DNA of 64,000 nucleotides from JAGXLP01 sp964649445 (GTDB lineage: Bacteria > Bipolaricaulota > Bipolaricaulia > M55B111), in contig CAZYPS010000001.1 in assembly GCA_964649445.1 (NCBI GenBank), positions 1 through 64,000 of the forward strand. Reading direction: 5' to 3'. The translations under genes and the position numbers were made by a program. The notes beneath the pieces are model-generated. The model did not search any database and had not been told where the DNA came from. It worked only from the letters and a program-made list of their open reading frames with translations. This document shows, piece after piece, positions 62,378-64,000 of the stretch. Numbering within the stretch: the first letter of the stretch is position 1; each line of letters starts with the position of its first letter.

Positions 62378-64000
62378 CTATCGGGAGTACAGGCTATCCT
62401 TCAGGAGCTTAAAGTCTTTCAGGGACGACTTCAGGGATGATATCTTTTCCTCAAGAGACGAAGAAAGTTCCGATACCTTCTCCTCTGTCCTTTCTTTAAT
62501 CTGTTGAATCGCCCACTTTTCGCTGACTTTTTCCTCGTCGAGGTTTGTCACTTCCTCACTTAGGTTTTCGATTTTCCCATTCAGAGTAGAGTTAAACTCG
62601 TTGATCCGATTTGTAAGTCTCTCCTTTGCTTGATTTAAAAGTTTTACCTCTTCTTCGAGGTTGCTAGCTATCTTAGATAGATCCCGTCTGAGGCTTTCTT
62701 GTTTTTCCGCCAAACTGGTTAAACTCTCGTTAAATTGGGTTTGTCTGGAATCTATGGAAGAAATTTTTCCTGCAAGGGATTCGTCCTTCTTCTTCAAACC
62801 GGTCAACCTCTCGTCGACTTCTTCTTCAAAAGACATCAACTTATCTTCCAGGCTAGTTCCTTTATCCATCGCCTCTTTTATTTTATTTTGTATTTCCTTG
62901 TTGGCTTGATCTATTTCTGCGGCGAGAGACTCCGTCCGATCGTCTATTCCCTGTATCTCCTTTGTTAAATCGTTTAAAGAGGCGTTCGTATTAGCTATAA
63001 ATTCCGTTAAGTCGTTCCTCAGCCCATCGTCCACTGCGTTAAGTTGAGATATATTTTCCTGAAGATCACTTCCCAACTCTTCAATTTTTGTCGAAAGTGT
63101 CTCGTCTCGGCTTTTTAACTCCTGGATCTCGGACTTAATTTTCGCGGCGAATTCTTCGTGACTGGAGGAAAGGTCAGCGAGATCGCTTTCCAGACCACTT
63201 ACTCTTTCCTGGAGTTTCTCGTTCTTCGCTCTGAGATCAACTAGCTCCCCGGTTAGTTCTTCTTCAGTAGAACTCAAACGTGCCCTTAAATTTTCGTTAT
63301 CCGTCTGAATCTTTTTTATCCTTGATTTCAGGTTTTCATCCTCTACTTTGAATGCCTGCTGTACTTTTGTTATTTCTTCCCGCAATCTTCCGGAGAGCGA
63401 ACTCAAGTCTTCCGAAATAGAACTAACCTCGGTGATAAGATCTTTCTGGTCGGCTTCAAGCTGGTTAAACTTCTCCCTAACTGTTTCAAGCCCAGATACG
63501 AGTTTCTCGTCCGATTCCTCCAGCTGGGAAACCCGATTTGTAAGATCTTTCAGATCAGCTTCCTTCCGGTCGAGTCGTCCTGTCAGATCGCTCGTCCTTT
63601 CTTCAATAGCGGATATTTCACCTGTAAGGTTTCTTCTTAAGGAATCTATTCTTGCCTGAATTGCTTGGTCGTTTGTGCCCAACTGGGATAAGCTGGTCTC
63701 AACCTGTTCCCTCATTGACTTTATCTCTTCCGTAAGATCCGAAGTAACCCTCTTCAAGCTCGAATGGTTCTCTTGCAATCCAGTGATCAGTTCGTTTGCC
63801 GATTGGAGGTTGGTATCTAGATTGTTTACTCGTTTATTTAGCTCTACTATTCTCTTCTGGAGGCTCTCGTTCTTCGTCATGAGATCGTCCATCTTCCCTT
63901 TTAATTTCTTTTCCACAGCAATCAACCGTGTCTTAAACTCGTCGTTTTCCGTTTGAATTTTCTCCAATTGCGATTGCAGGCTTTCATCACCAGCCCTGAA
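62378..64000 (-). CDS. Long coiled-coil protein with internal repeats, cut by the right edge
   Basis: 540 residues are visible and the frame is open to the window edge (FRAGDESLQSQLEK precedes the first TTG), so the start is outside. The whole stretch is heptad-like coiled coil rich in Glu, Lys, Leu and Ser. A unit of about 216 residues is repeated: KIQTENDEFKTRL...KNESLQKRI returns as KIQTDNENLRARL...KNEKLQERV. The C-terminus LKDFKLLKDSLYSR is short and without a recognisable domain. It may be a structural filament, tether or surface fibre; SMC-type ATPase ends are not seen in the part present. Confidence 0.75.
   Translation of the reverse strand, partial: FRAGDESLQSQLEKIQTENDEFKTRLIAVEKKLKGKMDDLMTKNESLQKRIVELNKRVNNLDTNLQSANELITGLQENHSSLKRVTSDLTEEIKSMREQVETSLSQLGTNDQAIQARIDSLRRNLTGEISAIEERTSDLTGRLDRKEADLKDLTNRVSQLEESDEKLVSGLETVREKFNQLEADQKDLITEVSSISEDLSSLSGRLREEITKVQQAFKVEDENLKSRIKKIQTDNENLRARLSSTEEELTGELVDLRAKNEKLQERVSGLESDLADLSSSHEEFAAKIKSEIQELKSRDETLSTKIEELGSDLQENISQLNAVDDGLRNDLTEFIANTNASLNDLTKEIQGIDDRTESLAAEIDQANKEIQNKIKEAMDKGTSLEDKLMSFEEEVDERLTGLKKKDESLAGKISSIDSRQTQFNESLTSLAEKQESLRRDLSKIASNLEEEVKLLNQAKERLTNRINEFNSTLNGKIENLSEEVTNLDEEKVSEKWAIQQIKERTEEKVSELSSSLEEKISSLKSSLKDFKLLKDSLYSR

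Noticed and set aside
1..64000. CRISPR arrays, prophage genes or complete transposases
   Set aside because: No regularly spaced direct repeats, phage structural genes or transposase frames were seen.

Overview
The window reads as bacterial chromosome, probably from an uncultured, deep-branching and possibly salt-adapted lineage. Bacterial markers are MraY, a bacterial type-A RNase P RNA, a bacterial AspRS with the GAD insertion, UvrA/UvrC, LipB/LipA, IscU-type Fe-S assembly and tRNA genes with encoded CCA. Against that background sit genes more familiar from archaea: a full-length two-domain CDC48/VAT AAA ATPase, a PhoU with an AbrB-like N-terminus, an archaeal-style HD hydrolase, TrpB2 and a (tungsto)pterin aldehyde:ferredoxin oxidoreductase. 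Most proteins are rich in Asp/Glu, which fits salt-in halophily. Candidate divisions such as KB1 or Bipolaricaulota fit this mix, but the assignment is inference.

Layout. 1-8.1 kb: HD hydrolase with an HTH gene, CDC48, AspRS, DUF1028 and a HAD phosphatase. 8.2-12.9 kb: a PadR-led module of a membrane-anchored protein, a MacB/LolD-type ABC ATPase and permease, and a secreted beta-rich protein. 13-16.4 kb: hairpins resembling IS200/IS605 ends, a MATE exporter, a DUF368 protein (PopT-like undecaprenyl-phosphate translocase) and a PPC protein. 16.5-21.7 kb: rnpB, mraY, gatA, trpB2 and tRNA-Ala(GGC). 21.7-22.75 kb: about 1 kb without genes, full of inverted repeats. 22.76-31.4 kb: sugar nucleotidyltransferase, MobB, SfsA, uvrA-uvrC and wecB. 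31.6-36.5 kb: a secreted PLD-like protein, a PKD protein with duplicated modules, PhoU and a Gly/Met-rich acidic protein. 36.5-40.2 kb: tRNA-Ala(CGC), NifS/IscS, IscU, a deacetylase-family protein and an RNase Z-like protein. 40.3-47.8 kb: PAQR, threonine dehydrogenase diverging from 2-amino-3-ketobutyrate CoA ligase, a lipoate operon lipB-lipA-lplA ending in a LamG-like exported protein, and an HD nucleotidase. 48-61.3 kb: DUF4015 glycosidase-like protein, Lon-like protease, TldD/TldE, an AOR gene broken by a 100-N scaffold gap, DUF456, a NagD-like HAD and coenzyme B12-dependent ribonucleotide reductase. The right end holds a Nudix protein and a long coiled-coil protein that runs off the window.

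Notable signals. (1) A dispersed family of short palindromic repeats (clear copies at 122, 16701, 22109 and 43380; degenerate ones at 14871 and 47927) whose rnpB copy forms the P12 arm of the RNase P RNA. (2) gatA and the DUF1028 gene have clear family N-termini and strong Shine-Dalgarno sites but no ATG/GTG/TTG; both appear to start at ATC. (3) tRNA-Ala(GGC) carries C33 instead of the near-universal U33. (4) aspS starts at TTG overlapped by a three-codon reading frame that has the better-spaced ribosome site.
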